From positions 238,500,609-238,564,608 of the forward strand of contig CP136061.1 in the NCBI GenBank assembly GCA_032622095.1: 64,000 bases of DNA, read 5' to 3'. Within the stretch, counting starts at the first letter, position 1. Every line of letters starts with the position of its first letter. The translations under genes were made by a program, and so were the position numbers. Positions 41,432-54,344 of the stretch are shown here, one piece after another. Below the pieces are notes generated by a model. It ran no database searches. It saw only the letters and a program-made list of their open reading frames with translations, and was not told the origin of the DNA. The DNA is from Siphonodentalium dalli (lineage: Eukaryota > Mollusca > Scaphopoda > Gadilida > Siphonodentaliidae).

Positions 41432-44400
41432 TTCATTTTTATTCGCCCGTTTGAAAAATATGTCCGTATATTGTGTGAGATTGGTCTGTCCGTCCGTTAG
41501 CAGTTTTGGTTTCCGGATGTTAACTTTAGTTTTGGTTATTTAATCGGAACTAAATTTGGTATGTGAGTTTTCCAGACCAAATTAAAAGTAAAGTTCGAAT
41601 TTGGGTTCGTTCGTGTACAGTTCATAAAAGCACACCGGGCGTATTTTGCCATGCCCAGCGTAGCTATTGTTCACAACTAATGTTCACATCAGTTGTGTGA
41701 TTGACCGCTTGATAGCCATACGTGCAAGGGATACCATCGAACTCAATTGACAACGCCGAGTATATGTGACTGTGACAACGACGATTATGCAACCAGCAAT
41801 AGAAATTTCATTAACTTGTGCTCATGCGAAGTCGTTTTCTAATGAAAGTCATCCTCGCTAGACATTCACATATAAGTCACAGGTTGTTATTTTGTATAAT
41901 AGATGCATGGCACTGATAAGGCAGTATATCATGGCATGTAAATCACGTGAGCGTATGAATACGAGATTAAGACTTTCATTTGGAGCCAACTGAGGAAAAT
42001 AAAGTATGTGTCGAATCGTATATTGTACAGGTGAAATGCCATACCACGTTAATAACGAGAGCACGCCGTCGGGGCGTGGCATAATACGCCCGTTTCTGTA
42101 GTACAGTGGAGCAAGGTTTAATTCATTTGTTTGAAGGGATACTGTACCCAAATGTTGTTGTTGGTTTCTGTAGTCTCTGAGTCGGAGATTAAGGTAACAA
42201 TTTTTCCATTATTTGAAAGTCTGTTGAGTACGAAGTAGTGTTACGGATGGCAAATTTACCGGAATGCAAAAATACAAATTGTTGTTGTCGAGTAATTTTT
42301 GTACAGTTTTCAACCAAATGTATCAAATAAAAGTTTTATTATATATGCATACTAGTCCCATATACTCATTTATCGTCACTAGTCAGTAATCAGTGAGTGG
42401 CTTGAGTTTTCTCCCCGTATCAGCATAATGTTTCAAACGATCGTGTGTGCAATGGGTTTACTAATCCAGTATCCCTCAATTATAATTTGATTACGTCTGG
42501 TACACGGAAATTCGTATTTTAATTTACGCCATTTGATGGCTCCAGCCATAAATTCAATTTATATTAAATTATTAACTTTTAAATTATTAAATTTTAAGAT
42601 AGCCTATTAACCTGAGCGTTTACAGAATACATCTTCGACTCAAATTACTTATGATTCTATATATTGTCGATAATAGATCGTTGTTATCATCGGATATTTA
42701 TTGAAAATGGCGTACAGTACCCCTTTAAGACGAAATAAAAAACAAAAATAAAACACAATAATCTGGAAACCGCATATCAGGTAAAATCTAAGTCGAAAAA
42801 AAGGGGCATAACTCAGTTAAAAAATCATGTGGACAAAACCCATATTCGAACTTGATCTGTATTTTGGGGTGGTAAACTAATATACCAAATTTGGTTCAGT
42901 TCACTTGATTCAATCTAAAGTTATCATTCGGAAACCGCAAATCAGGTAAAATCTCAGTCGAAAAAGGGACATAACTCAGTCAAAATAATGCGGACGAAAC
43001 CCATATTCGAACTTGATCTGTATTTTTGGGGTGGTAAACTAATATACCAAATTTAGTTCAGTTCACTTGATTTTTCAATCTAAACTTATCATCTGGAAAC
43101 CACAAATCAGGTAAATTCTAAGTCGAATAAAAGGTCGGTAGACCTCATGTCCGCCTCTAAGCGTTGGCGTGATACGACCGTTGTTTGCGCATAAAAATCT
43201 GTCTTTAGTGCTAGTAAACCTACATACCAAATTTAATTTCATTCAGTACACATTTACTAAAGTTATCATCCGGAAAGCTCAAATTGGCAAAAATTCTAAG
43301 TCAAAAATGGACATAACTCTGGTGAAAATTGGCGGGCGGAACCCGAATTTGAACTTGACCTGTGTTTTGCTGGGAGAAAGACACATACCAACTTTGGTTC
43401 AGATCAAATAATCCAAACTGGAGTTATCGGTCGGAAACCAAAAATGTTAACAGACGGTCAAATTCTAAGTCGAAAAATGGCCGTAACTCATGTAAAAATA
43501 ATTGGACGGAACCGATATTCGAACTTGGCTTGTATCTTTAGCTGGGAAATACACATAACAACTTTGGTTCAGATCAAATAATCAAACTGGAGTTATCGTT
43601 CGGAAACCAAAAAATGTTAACAGACGGTCAAATTCTAATTCGAAAAAGGGGCATAACTCTGGTGAAAATTGGCGGACGGAACTAGAATTCGAACTTGACC
43701 TGTCTTTTCTACTAGTAAACCCACATTCCAAATTTAATTTAATTTGGTTCACTGTAACTAAAGTTATCATCCGGAAACCTCGGACGGACGGACGCACGCA
43801 CGCACAGGCTGATTATAATAGTCCTCCGAACCCGTTGGGTCGGTGGACAAAAAGGGCCGTAACTCATGTAAAAATAATTGGACGGAACCCATATTCGAAC
43901 TTGGCCTGTATCTTTAGCTGGGAAATACACATACCAACTTTGGTTCAGATCAAATAATCCAAACTGGAGTTATCGATCGGAAACCAAAAATGTTAACAGA
44001 CGATCACATTCTATAAGTCGAATAAAAGGTCGGTATACCTCATGTCCGCCTCTAAGCGTTGGCTTGATACGACCGTTGTTTGCGCATAAAAACCTGTCTT
44101 TAGTGCTAGTAAACCTACATACCAAATTTAATTTCATTCAGTACACATTTACTAAAGTTATCATCCGGAAAGCTCAAATTGGCAAAAATTCTAAGTCAAA
44201 AAGGGACATAACTCTGGTGAAAATTGGCGGGCGGAACCCGAATTCGAACTTGACCTGTGTTTTGCTGGGAGAAAGACACATACCAACTTTGGTTCAGATC
44301 AAATAATCCAAACTGGAGTTATCGGTCGGAAAACAAAAATGTTAACAGACGGTCAAATTCTAATTCGAAAATGGGGCATAAATCTGGTGAAAATTGGCGG

Positions 44401-44772
44401 ACGGAACCAGAATTCGAACTTGACCTGTCTTTTCTGCTAGTAAACCCACATACCAAATTTAATTTAATTTGGTTCACTCTAACTAAAGTTATCTTCCGGA
44501 AACCACGCACGCACGCACGCACAGGCGGATTATAATAGTCCTCCGAATCCGTTGGGTCGCGGACAAAAAGGGGCATAGCTCAGTCAAAATCATGCGGACG
44601 AAACCCATATTCAAACTTGATCTCTATTTTGGTGTGGTAAACTAACATACCAAATTTGGTTCGGTTCACTCGATTCAATCTAAAGTTGCCATACGGAAAC
44701 CAAAAGCGGACAGACGGACGGACAACCCATTTACATAATACAACCGTTTTTTCAAACGGGCGTATAAAAACT
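41432..44772. mobile_element. Foldback 4: inverted satellite element with CGCCCGTTTGAAAA ends
   Basis: Left end TTTTTATTCGCCCGTTTGAA and right end TTTTTTCAAACGGGCGTATA are inverted, each with an adjacent GTCCGTCCG / CGGACGGAC run. The right part (42740-44770) is about a dozen satellite units of 165-175 bp with AAATTCTAAGTCGAAAAA, CATAACTC and ATACCAAATTTGGTTCAG. A block near 43133 recurs near 44028 (period about 895 bp), showing higher-order duplication. Head modules (GTCCTCCGAACCCGTTGGGT) lie near 43820 and 44540. A TTAA element is nested at 42131-42728. Confidence 0.65.
42131..42728. mobile_element. TTAA element (AGGGGTACTGTACG family), copy 2, inverted
   Basis: 598 bp. The right TTAA is at 42725-42728; the left target has decayed to TTGA (42131-42134). 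Ends are AGGGATACTGTACCC and GGCGTACAGTACCCC. Reverse-oriented copy of 7634-8226. Confidence 0.85.
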
Positions 44773-44924
44773 AGTGTCATTGACACTGTAGTTCAACTTG
44801 AAAAGGTAATAATTTCATGTGTTACAGTCAATGGAGTGATTAGGGATGCGAAAAGTTGAAATGTCCAAGTAATACTAGCCTGAGATTATCAACATGAAGA
44901 GATATATATAAAGTAAAATCCAAG

Positions 44925-45450
44925 ATGGTTGCTGGCGGCTATGTTTTCAAAAATATGTGATAGCTTCCATCTAGTAGATCAATCAACAAGATTAATATGA
45001 AGTTTGGTGATTATCGACTGAGGGAAGTGGACTGTAGGGTGTGCCAAAGAATTTCGTCATGCACAGAGTGAAATCCAAGATGACTGCCAGCGGACATGTT
45101 TTATACCCCAAAATGAATCGGTCCCATCTACATGTCAATGCTAACAGCCATGACAAATTTCATAATGATCGGACCAAAGCTAAGACTTGTAGCCAGTGCC
45201 AAGTATTTAGTCATGCAAAGAGTAAAATCCAAGATGGCTGCTGACGGCCATGTTTTATGGCCGAATGACCCCAAAATGACCCATTCCCATCTGCATGTCA
45301 ATATTAACATCCACGACAAAATTCATGATGATCAGACAAAAACTCCGGCCTGTAGCCCGTACTAATGGATTGAATTTTGAATGGCAGCCATGTTTTTTGC
45401 CGAATGACGCCAAAATAACCTGTTCCCATCTACATGGGTTCATCATAAAT
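44925..45450. repeat. Tandem satellite of the 1-700 family, opposite orientation
   Basis: About three units with AAATCCAAGATGGCTGC, GGCCATGTTTTATGG and CCCATCTACATGTCAA. The same family as at the left edge of the window, inverted. Confidence 0.85.
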
Positions 45451-45499
45451 AGATTCACTGGAAAAGAGTTACTCACATGAAGAAAAATGTACAGCTGGA

Positions 45500-46300
45500 A
45501 TCAGAATCAGAGACGTGGCGACAGGGGGTGGGGTTTGGGGGGGGGGGGGTCTCACCGGGCCCCCACCAACTTTGGTCAAAATTTTCATCAGTTGGAAATT
45601 TCATACCTGCCTAAATATTAGTTGGAATTTTCACATCAACAATAGGTTGAAAATGTTCTTGTATAGTTTGATTTTCAAACAAACTATTGGGGGGAATTAA
45701 TTGTTTTTGGACCAATATTTGCATATTTTCCTATTTTTTGTCAAAATTTTTGATTGAAATGGTCATCAGTTGGAAATGTTCCAACCTTATAGGGATGTGA
45801 CAGGTTGGAAATTTCCAACACTTGGAAAGCTTGTGTCCTGGTCCCTCCCCTGAGGCCAGTCAAAAACTGCTAGTTAATTTAAGAAAACAATATTGTCATA
45901 CATTTGGTCAACCTTGTCATTGGAATTGTCATCATTGGAAATTTTCCAACCTAAGTGGGGGGTGTCAGGTTTGATATTTCCAACTCTAGGCAGGCTAGAT
46001 GCTAGGATTTTGCGATTTTCTTGTTCAGATTTCAAAATTTGTGCACACCGGTGTGTCATTGTCCCTCCACGTCGCCAATACAAAACTGCTAATTAGTTTA
46101 ACAAAACAATATTTTATTACATTTGGTCAAACTTGTGGACTGAAATGGTCATCAGTCAGTTGGAGAATTTTCCAACCTGAGGGGGAGTATGAGGTTTGAA
46201 ATTTCCAAAACTAGGAAAGCTTCAGTTGAGGCCAGTCCAGATGCTAGGATTTTCGATTTTCTTGTATAGTTTTCAAAATTTTCTCACACCAGACCGAACA
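45500..46300. repeat. Tandem ~215-bp repeat (TTGGAAATTTCCAAC)
   Basis: Two to three units sharing CAAAACTGCTAATTAGTTTA, ACATTTGGTCAA, TTGGAAATTTTCCAACCT and AGATGCTAGGATTTT. A G run near 45536-45550 starts the array. Confidence 0.75.
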
Positions 46301-46393
46301 ACCATGGTCAGCTCGGTGTGTCCTGTTCTCTTGTATGGGCAGCCATTCGGTCGGAATTTACATGAAATAAAAGTTAATGGTGGCTTGTAAAAA

Positions 46394-46975
46394 CAATAGT
46401 CTCCATTTTTAAACCAATGGTCGTTCTTAATTGATTCTATAAGAGACAATTCCGTTTCAATAGATATAGATTCAAACCAAATAGTCTCCATTTTCAAACC
46501 AATGGTCGTTCTTGGATTCTATAAGAGACAATTCCGTTTCAATAGATATAGATTCAAACCAAATACTCTCCATTTTCAAACCAATGGTCGTTCTTGGATT
46601 CTATAAGAGACAATTCCGTTTCAATAGATATAGATTCAAACCAAATAGTCTCTATTTTCAAACCAATAATCGTTCTTGGATTCAATAAGAGACAGTTCCG
46701 TTTTAATAGATAAAGATTCATAATCAATGTTGACCGATGCAAAATTAATGTTCTAATTTAATTTAATTTAATAGCGTTCACTGTTCAACTAATATCTAAT
46801 AACACACAATTAGTAAGATTCGCGCATATTCAATAAACGTACATTCCGTTTCAATGGCCATATTTTCTTAATCAATAAAGATATTTCAATATCCAATAGT
46901 CTCCATTTTCAAACTAATAGTCGTTCTTGGATTCAATAAGAGACAATTCCGTTTTAATAGATATATTTTCTTAAT
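46394..46975. repeat. ~82-bp tandem repeat in the left arm of foldback 3
   Basis: AATAGTCTCCATTTTCAAAC starts recur near 46395, 46480, 46562, 46644 and 46895, each followed by CAATGGTCGTTCTTGGATTC and AAGAGACAATTCCGTTT. The inverted counterpart is around 54600-54880. Confidence 0.88.
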
Positions 46976-47250
46976 CAATAGAATCTATTTCAAAACCAAT
47001 TATGTTAATTATGCGTGGTGTACATGTATATACGTTTGATTTTCTTCGTGTTAAATGTCTGTAAATACTAATTATCATTGTATTGTGTTCCTGTTCATTA
47101 TATGTAAGCTCTCTGTATTACGGAGGAAATAAAGGTATATATATATATATGAATAATAATTGAAGATTATTAACATCCGTTTACAAACCAATGATCATTT
47201 CTCGAATTAATAACTTCCGTTTACAAACCAATAAACGCTAGGGTCGCCAC

Positions 47251-48424
47251 CAATCTCAAATTAACGCTAGGAGCGGGACACACTAATAGTTGTAGTCCGA
47301 GCCCGAGCCCGAGTCCAGTAAAATGTGTAGTTGGGATTTTCAATTTCGTTTATTGTCGTTAATATAATTCCAATAGTGATGAAGTTTGGTTTGTGGTAAG
47401 TTATGCCAATTACAAATAAAAAAAACTAAAAAGATAATTTGTAAGTCTTATATTTCAACTTTTATCGACTTTTTTCGTTCTCCAGGACACTAAAATTTGT
47501 AGTTGGAATCAGCCGAGCCGGCCGCCGAGTCGCTAATTAGCTGTTAATTGCTATTGTTAGGAATATGTTGGCGGCTCAAATCAATGGATTTATGAGTTAA
47601 GACAAGGGTGTTTGCAACTTATAGTGAAATATAATCAAAGTACTGTTTATACAGTTACTTGTTGTTACAAGTGAGATCATATCACGCACAGGAATGTGTA
47701 TTTTAAAAGATGAATACTTATAACTGAATACTTACCACAGAGTTAAACCTTCATATATTGCTTAATAAAAAGTCATTGTTTGTTTTTATTCCCCGCTACT
47801 TGCCCTTTGATCTTCATGTGACCCACCACTGACTTAATCCAATCAGCCGCCGAGATGGACGCATGCGAAATTCAAAATAGCAGCGGACAACTCAACAGTC
47901 CCGCAAAGAACACAAGAAACCCATAGTCAGAAATGGTAACGCCACCAAGATCATATTATTAGCCATAAATATAAATCATAATATAAAATATATTGGTTAC
48001 ATGAATGGACCGCCTCAGAATTCCGTTAAGACAAGTAATTCTTCAAATTATTACAATGAACTACGGCTTATAAATTACTGCAGGTTTCTCATTCGCCACA
48101 CCAGAATGCTTCTAAATGCGGATCAAAGCTAAGAGTGCATGGCACAGCCATTGTTCATAGACAGTTTACAGATAGCGAGAATGATGCATGCTGGGAACGA
48201 AAGTATCCACAGCAAAGCCATGTGCTTACGGAGGCATGCGTTTATTATAGGGGATTTATGGTGGGCCTATAAAACTAATTATAACTTTGTTATCTGTCAT
48301 AGTTTATGCGTGAAATTTTAAACATATATATACCATGGACATATACCCCTTCCAGAATGTTGAAAAACATTTTCAGTTGCTCGTCGTATTTTTATAGACG
48401 AAATAGTCCGAAATTTAAGAAAAT
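47251..48424. other. Interior of foldback 3, left part
   Basis: About 60 bp at 47976 (ATATAAAATATATTGGTT... CTCAGAATTCCGTTAA) is directly repeated at 49245. Nothing else recognised. Confidence 0.4.
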
Positions 48425-49120
48425 TGCGCTAACTGCTCAATGTTTTAATGTGTTACAAAACGTCTGATAAAAATAGTTCTATCGGGAATATTCACACCAT
48501 TTTTTTTCAGAGAACATAGAGTAAACATAGTCCTATCGGGATATCGTAAAGGAGATTAATTAAAACCCTCAGACTGCCGAAACTGACGACATTAAATTCG
48601 CTTTTTCGTGTCCCACGGAAATGAAACTTGTCTGTCCATTGATCACGTTATTTATTTGACATAGTATTTTTTTTCCTGTTGTATTTGAACACTTGTTGCA
48701 CGTGCAGGCTGCACGATCATAATAACTTCAACCGATAAGCGCCGACTGATACCCGCGCAACAGTTTGTCTCAAATAAATTGTTAACAAAACGCAGGTTTA
48801 TGGCCGCGGACATAAGCCGATTAAGTGTAATGTAATTTATCCATGAACTTGACTGAAAAATTGTGATTCTATCACCATTAGCCACGAAAATGGGACCTCT
48901 AAACAGGCAAGTTTGATTTTCGGGGGACACGAACAAGCGAATTTATTGTCGGCAGTTTCGGCAGTCTGAGGGTTAATTAATCCCGAATTAAACGGAACTA
49001 CTTTACGATAGTCCGATAGGACTATGTTTACTCTATGCATGTTCTCTGAAAAAATAGTGTGAATATTCCAGATAGAACTCTTTTTATCAGACGTTGTGTA
49101 ACACCTTAAAACATTGAGCA
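48425..49120. mobile_element. Inverted-repeat element (~700 bp)
   Basis: Left block (about 48425-48640) and right block (about 48890-49120) are inverted: GAATATTCACACCATTTTTT / AAAAAATAGTGTGAATATTC, and CTCAGACTGCCGAAACTGAC / GGCAGTTTCGGCAGTCTGAG. Open frames are minor. No target duplication assigned. Confidence 0.7.
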
Positions 49121-50162
49121 GTTATAGCGCAAACCGAAATGTGTTGTCTTGCAAGATATCCCACCGCTTTAGCTAAATTTACCTTCCTACAATATCCATA
49201 AAGAGGATCATATATTATATACCCACGGTTTTAATTATAGAATATAAAATATATTGGTTTCGCGAATGACCAACTCAGAATTCCGTTAAAATAACAATAA
49301 AAACCAGCACCTATAACGAACCGTTTTACTGGACTTGGCCTACTGGTCGCGTAGTTCCGACTTTTAAATAAACGGAATTTCCAACTCTATAAATAAAAGC
49401 CCCACAAGAATACATTCGCCCTGTCCACCACGCAATATCAAAATCTCAGCAGCTAGATACACCCTGCACAGGTGGCGTAATAATTCTCTCTCTCCCGGCG
49501 TTCTACACATCCGCGAGGATCATACGCCGTACACCATCCAGATCCAGATGCAGGGATTGTCTGTCAAAATCCGGTGGAGAACTTAGGATGTGTTCGACAA
49601 GTACTAACAACAGCAGTATGAATATGATTATGTCAACAATAACAACAACAACATCTCTAACACCGTAAGATAATCGTTCGATCTACTGTGTAGTGCGTAC
49701 TAGCACTGTACATTGCGACGACTTCTTCTGAAAACAACCATTGAGTGGAACCGCTTCAAACAGTCAGATGTTGATTCAGGCGATCCGTAATATTGAATGT
49801 CTGAAGGATTTATTAAATATGGATTCTATTTTCTAGACGTTTCATACGAGCGTCGTGGAATCGGATTCTGAACATTGCTGGAGTATTGATCAAGTAAACC
49901 TGACAGTGCGGAGAGCACTTCAGAACTCAATCATAAGCCAACTAGAACAGAGGTCATGTCAACTTACAGGTTGCATTATACATGCATATATTGTGACCAC
50001 ATAAATGATATATACAACTGCAGTGACTTCTTCATTATTTCAGTATTTGATACCATAACCATGGTCGTTCCATAGTAATCCATACCATAATTTTTGGTTT
50101 TACATAACGGTAGGGTACCGGAATGTTTGGTTACTTTTTTTTATTTCGTACTTTGTAGAAAA
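49121..50162. other. Spacer
   Basis: Apart from the direct repeat near 49245, nothing recognised. Confidence 0.4.
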
Positions 50163-50194
50163 TCATTTATTTGTTTCCATATGGTGTGACATAC

Positions 50195-50330
50195 ATGTAG
50201 TAACATGGTACGAAATGACCAATTGATTTCCTACATGGTACGAAACGACCAAACAATAAGGTATGAAACTACCAAAAATATGGTACGAAACTACCAAAAA
50301 TATGGTACGAAATGACTTAAGATGATACAA
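50195..50330. repeat. ~23-bp minisatellite (ATGGTACGAAACTACCAAAA)
   Basis: Five to six degenerate units of ATGGTACGAAACTACCAAAA. Confidence 0.8.
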
Positions 50331-50410
50331 AACGTCATGTACCCTTTTATATCTCCTCGGCAAGGGGAACAACGAGACAGTGACCCTGTAGACTAGCAGC
50401 GCCAACATCG

Positions 50411-50526
50411 TTGGTTTGATATTAGGCCCTATATCACCCTGAGGTAACCTCATATCACAATCAGCCTGACGACGAAGGCTGATATGAGGCTACTGAGGAC
50501 TGAAATCAGGCCTATAATATCAAACC
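50411..50526. repeat. ~116-bp hairpin element
   Basis: TTGGTTTGATATTAGGCC against GGCCTATAATATCAAACCAA, then AACCTCATATCA against TGATATGAGGCT, loop near 50467. A fold-back miniature element. Confidence 0.8.
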
Positions 50527-50970
50527 AACCAAGTAATACCCTACATGTATCTGTTAATTACGGTAGTTCGCCTCTTAGTAACAGTGTAATATTGACAACT
50601 TTTTCTAATGAGTGACATCACAAAAAATTGGTATCTATGCCTATTCTAATAGTGAAATAGAATTACACCATGTCAAAGCCATACCGTGTATTACTCAGAT
50701 CGTGATGTCATAAAATCATACATGTATTACTCTTAATTAGTGATGTCGTAAAATGATATTACTCGATTTAGGGCAAATTGAAGTGATATTCAGCTAAGTA
50801 CAAATGGAGTTTGATAACAAGCCATATCGTGCAAAAATGTCATATCTAATTAATAATTTTCGAACAAATTTTGGACCGATATACATTTACCATGTAGCCA
50901 TCTGTAGGAAACTTCCTTCCAAGGGGGTGCTGTCGGAACATACATGTATCAAGGTGGACCCCCTCCCCAA
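50527..50970. other. Spacer
   Basis: ATTACTC and GTGATGTC(A/G)TAAAAT motifs recur at 50690-50760. No gene recognised. Confidence 0.35.
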
Positions 50971-51422
50971 TGGGAGACTCGTATCCATGCCCATTGGAAA
51001 TAAATGATAATGTGCAATGGATGAATAGGTTGCTGGCATTTCATACCATGGAAGTTTTTTCGCACCAGGGTTCTGGACATTTCATGCCAGTTGCTGTATC
51101 ATTTCGACAATTCGTACATTTGAGTATACCGGTATTAATTTTAAAAAAAATGACATTAAAGGTACTCAGTCCGATTCGATGGTTCCCATATCATCATGGG
51201 AGACTCGTATCCATGCCCATTGGAAATAAATGATAATGTGCAATGGATGAATAGGTTGCTGGCATTTCATACCATGGAAGTTTTTTCGCACCAGGGTTCT
51301 GGACATTTCATACCAGTTGCTGTATCATTTCGACAATTCGTACATTTGAGTATACCGGTATTAATTTAAAAAAAAATGACATTAAAGGTACTCAGTCCGA
51401 TTCGATGGTTCCCATATCATCA
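50971..51422. repeat. Near-identical 226-bp tandem duplication
   Basis: TGGGAGACTCGTATCCATGC starts at 50971 and again at 51197; the two units differ by only a few bases by eye, so the duplication is recent or an assembly artefact. Confidence 0.92.
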
Positions 51423-51513
51423 TATTTCAACAACAACACCATTTTTTTAAATGCCACTTCGTTTACCAGAATCGATTAATGCCCCAAAAATAATGCTAAC
51501 CAGTCAAATATAG

Positions 51514-52136
51514 CACCTGATACAGACCAATGTTACTCTGTAGTAATACAAAACTATTAGTTAAAATTCCTCAGTGATAAAGGGTATGTGGCATGCCACG
51601 CCAGCCGTTGAGGCATGCCAATATCCCATAATATGTCAAATATAGCGAATTATCGAAATATGAAATACCACGAAAAAGCGAAATAGGAAAATACAGCGAA
51701 ATTGCGGAATAAAAAATGCATCGAAATGACGAAATAGCGCGAATTATGAAATAAGAAATTATTTTTAGTAACTAAATAACGGAGATATTTGAAGAAGTGT
51801 TTTTGACGAAATAACGGGCATATTTGGAGAAGGTTTTTTTAAAGAGCGTACCCCAAACCTCCCCCAAGCCCACCCACCCAAGAGAAGAATTTTACTTATA
51901 TTTCACCATGGTTGATCTATTGTGGTGTTGTTATTTCTAATACAAATCGCCGTTATTTCGTAAATATACATTCTTTATAGAGTTATTACCCTGCGGCAAT
52001 GTTACGATTTTAGCTTGTCAAAGAACATGTGGCATGCCTCAACGGCTGGCGTGGCATGCTACATACCCTATATCACTGAGGAATTTTAACTAATAGTTTT
52101 GTATTACTACAGAGTAACATTGGTCTGTATCAGGTG
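51514..52136. mobile_element. hAT-like element with ~115-bp inverted ends and 8-bp target duplication
   Basis: AAATATAG is perfectly duplicated at 51506-51513 and 52137-52144. Ends are CACCTGATACAGACCAATG and CATTGGTCTGTATCAGGTG; the arms continue through AATTCCTCAGTGATA and GGCATGCC...GGCTGGCG. The interior is a degenerate GCGAAAT(A/T)GCGAAATA repeat. Eight-bp duplications are typical of hAT elements. No transposase. Confidence 0.88.
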
Positions 52137-52144
52137 AAATATAG

Positions 52145-52284
52145 TATACAATTGCCCAAAACCTGTTATTTATCAATATTTTGTTCATATATAAATTCTC
52201 AAACAAAGGGAATTTTAATGTTCAAGAAATTTAGAGTCCCCTCTTACTTATGGGAGGCCCTTTTCACATTTATTATTTATTTGC
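52145..52284. other. Short spacer
   Basis: Nothing recognised. Confidence 0.4.
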
Positions 52285-52440
52285 GCTCAAGCACAAATAT
52301 TAAGCTTAAACATAAATCATTTGGGCTTAAGCGAATGTCATTTGCGCTTGAGCACAAATATGTGTCTATCAATTTGTTTGCGCTTAATTGAAAATCATTT
52401 GCGCTTAAGTGTAAATGCTTTGCTCTTAAGCGCAAATACC
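52285..52440. repeat. Short palindromic tandem repeat, CTTAAG core (ATTTGCGCTTAAGCGCAAAT)
   Basis: Units of about 20 bp alternating TTTGCGCTTAAGCG and AAGCGCAAATAC forms, partly decayed. A few more lie at 53365-53415, just beyond the 52923-53365 element. Sister family at 14410-14560. Confidence 0.8.
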
Positions 52441-52922
52441 TAGCACTCCTTTACTTCCCTCTGATTGTGAATGATGGAGTCCATCTCATAGTATATTATT
52501 ATGGGCCCATAGTAGTAGCCCATAGAGACTCGAAAGTTGAAAAGTCAAAAGCATCTCTGTCTCTGGTGTCCCAAAAATTGGTGCCTCATTCCCAAAGCTC
52601 TAGTATATTTTATTAAAGGGACATCTCCTGCACAAATATATACCATTTCCATGGTCATAGAAAGGGAATTAGGGGTTACTGGTGGCTTGCTGCCCTCGTG
52701 GTGTACATGTACTTATTGAATAGAAATAGGGGAAAAACATATTTTCATATTATCAGCATCCCTGTCCCTAAGAATTTGTGCCTCCATCCCAGAGATCTAT
52801 TACATTTTATAAAAGAGACATATCCTGTACAGATATATACAATTTCCATGGTCATAAAAGGTACTGGTATCTAGGGATCACTGGGGATTGCTTCCCTTGT
52901 ATGATGGGCCTACAGGTATATA
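52441..52922. repeat. Diverged duplicated segment
   Basis: Two related stretches near 52550-52690 and 52760-52900 share GTCCC(A/T)AA-AATT(G/T)GTGCCTC, ACATCTCCTGCACA/ACATATCCTGTACA and CCATTTCCATGGTCAT blocks (about 205-bp spacing). No coding gene inferred. Confidence 0.6.
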
Positions 52923-53365
52923 GACTTGAGTGCGTGTCTGTCATTTGTAGAATGAGGTCCCCAGAGGGTGAATTTAGTGACGCTACACCGCATAGTGGGC
53001 TAGCATCACTAAATTTACCCTCTGTGGGCCTCATTCTGCTTAGGGCCCTCAACTGCTATGGCAGACCTAGGATAAGATTGAAGTTCCCCAGTTGAAGTTG
53101 GTGATGTTCACCCATTTGGAGCCTCGATTATGGATTTTATCTTCTGCAAATTAGGGGATATAGAAACTTCCCAGATGGGAAAACGTAACTAAAAACAATG
53201 TTAATTTGATACCATAGTTACTTCCCAGAAAATGAGGCCTAAGCAGAATGAGGTCCCCAGAGGGTGAATTTAGTTATGCTAGCCCGCTATGCAGGGTATC
53301 ATCACTAAATTCACCCTCTGTGGACCTCATTCTGCAAATGACAGACACGCTATTTGCAGGCTTAA
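52923..53365. mobile_element. Palindromic element, TGCAGAATGAGGTCC family, copy 3 (intact)
   Basis: Best complete copy: left GTGTCTGTCATTTGTAGAAT, right ATTCTGCAAATGACAGACAC, with two internal hairpins of GGGTGAATTTAGTGA arms and a central GAAACTTCCCAGATGGGAA. Used as reference for the interrupted copy at 9229-10872. Confidence 0.85.
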
Positions 53366-53439
53366 GCGCAAATGATTTGTGATTAAACGTAAAATATTTG
53401 CACTTAAGCGCAAAAATTCATAAGTAATTGTATGTCATA

Positions 53440-53790
53440 ATTTGCAAAGTTCTGTCCAATTCTTGTTAAAATATGACTAGATTCATAACGGTGATATTTG
53501 GTTAAATTTCATACCGAGTTATGTATAATCGAATTATTGAGGGATCGCGGGAGGGACTTGGATCATACGAATGACATATATTCATTGCTCCAATTATCTC
53601 TTAACATGAGCAATACACAATGAAGTCACATTTCCGAACCAGTTCCATACAGCAGAACCTGATCTAAAAGATATTAGCGAAAAACGTCAAATTCCCTCTT
53701 TCAGCTGTCATTTTAACGACCATCTTGGGCGGGGAGTTACAATTTTACCCTTAAAATGTGGCATTATATCTCTCAGAGTCATACGAACTG
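53440..53790. repeat. Diverged copy of the foldback 2 arm sequence
   Basis: TTCTTGTTAAAATATGACTA, TTATTGAGGGATCG, GAACCAGTTCC and AACGACCATCTTGG match, in order, the right-arm sequence near 34910-35180. Confidence 0.75.
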
Positions 53791-54159
53791 AATATGCCTA
53801 ATTTTAAATTATATATTTCATGGTGAGATTAATTGCGACATTTATTAAATAATATAATCACGAAACGCTCTATAAATTTGGAAAACCCCTTAAAAAGAGG
53901 GGTTAAAGTGAAATTTCAGCGTGGCTCCATATCTAATATTAAAGAAGATGTACATATGTGCAAAGTTTCATGCTTTAGTAACAATTTGAACAACTGCCTT
54001 GAAAATTTGACTTAATCTACTCCACTATATGTCCTATATATTATAGTGAATATTTATCGTCGTTTGATTTGCACCGAGTGAACTCATATTCCAAATCGTC
54101 ACATCGACATGACATTGGGAACTCCCATGTTTATTTCTATATTTCTGACGTCACGGATT
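53791..54159. other. Spacer
   Basis: Nothing recognised. Confidence 0.35.
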
Positions 54160-54344
54160 TTGCGAACAAAATTGGTGGCCAGCGCCCCTAGCGTTAATTT
54201 GCGAATTGCTTATAGGTTTGTGTTTTAATCATTAATTTCAAATGAGCTCATTGGTTTGACCTGAATTAATTGATTCCGCTATTAGATATTAGTTTGATAA
54301 CGATAATCATTGATCGTGGGAAATAGTATATTGGTTTAAAATAT

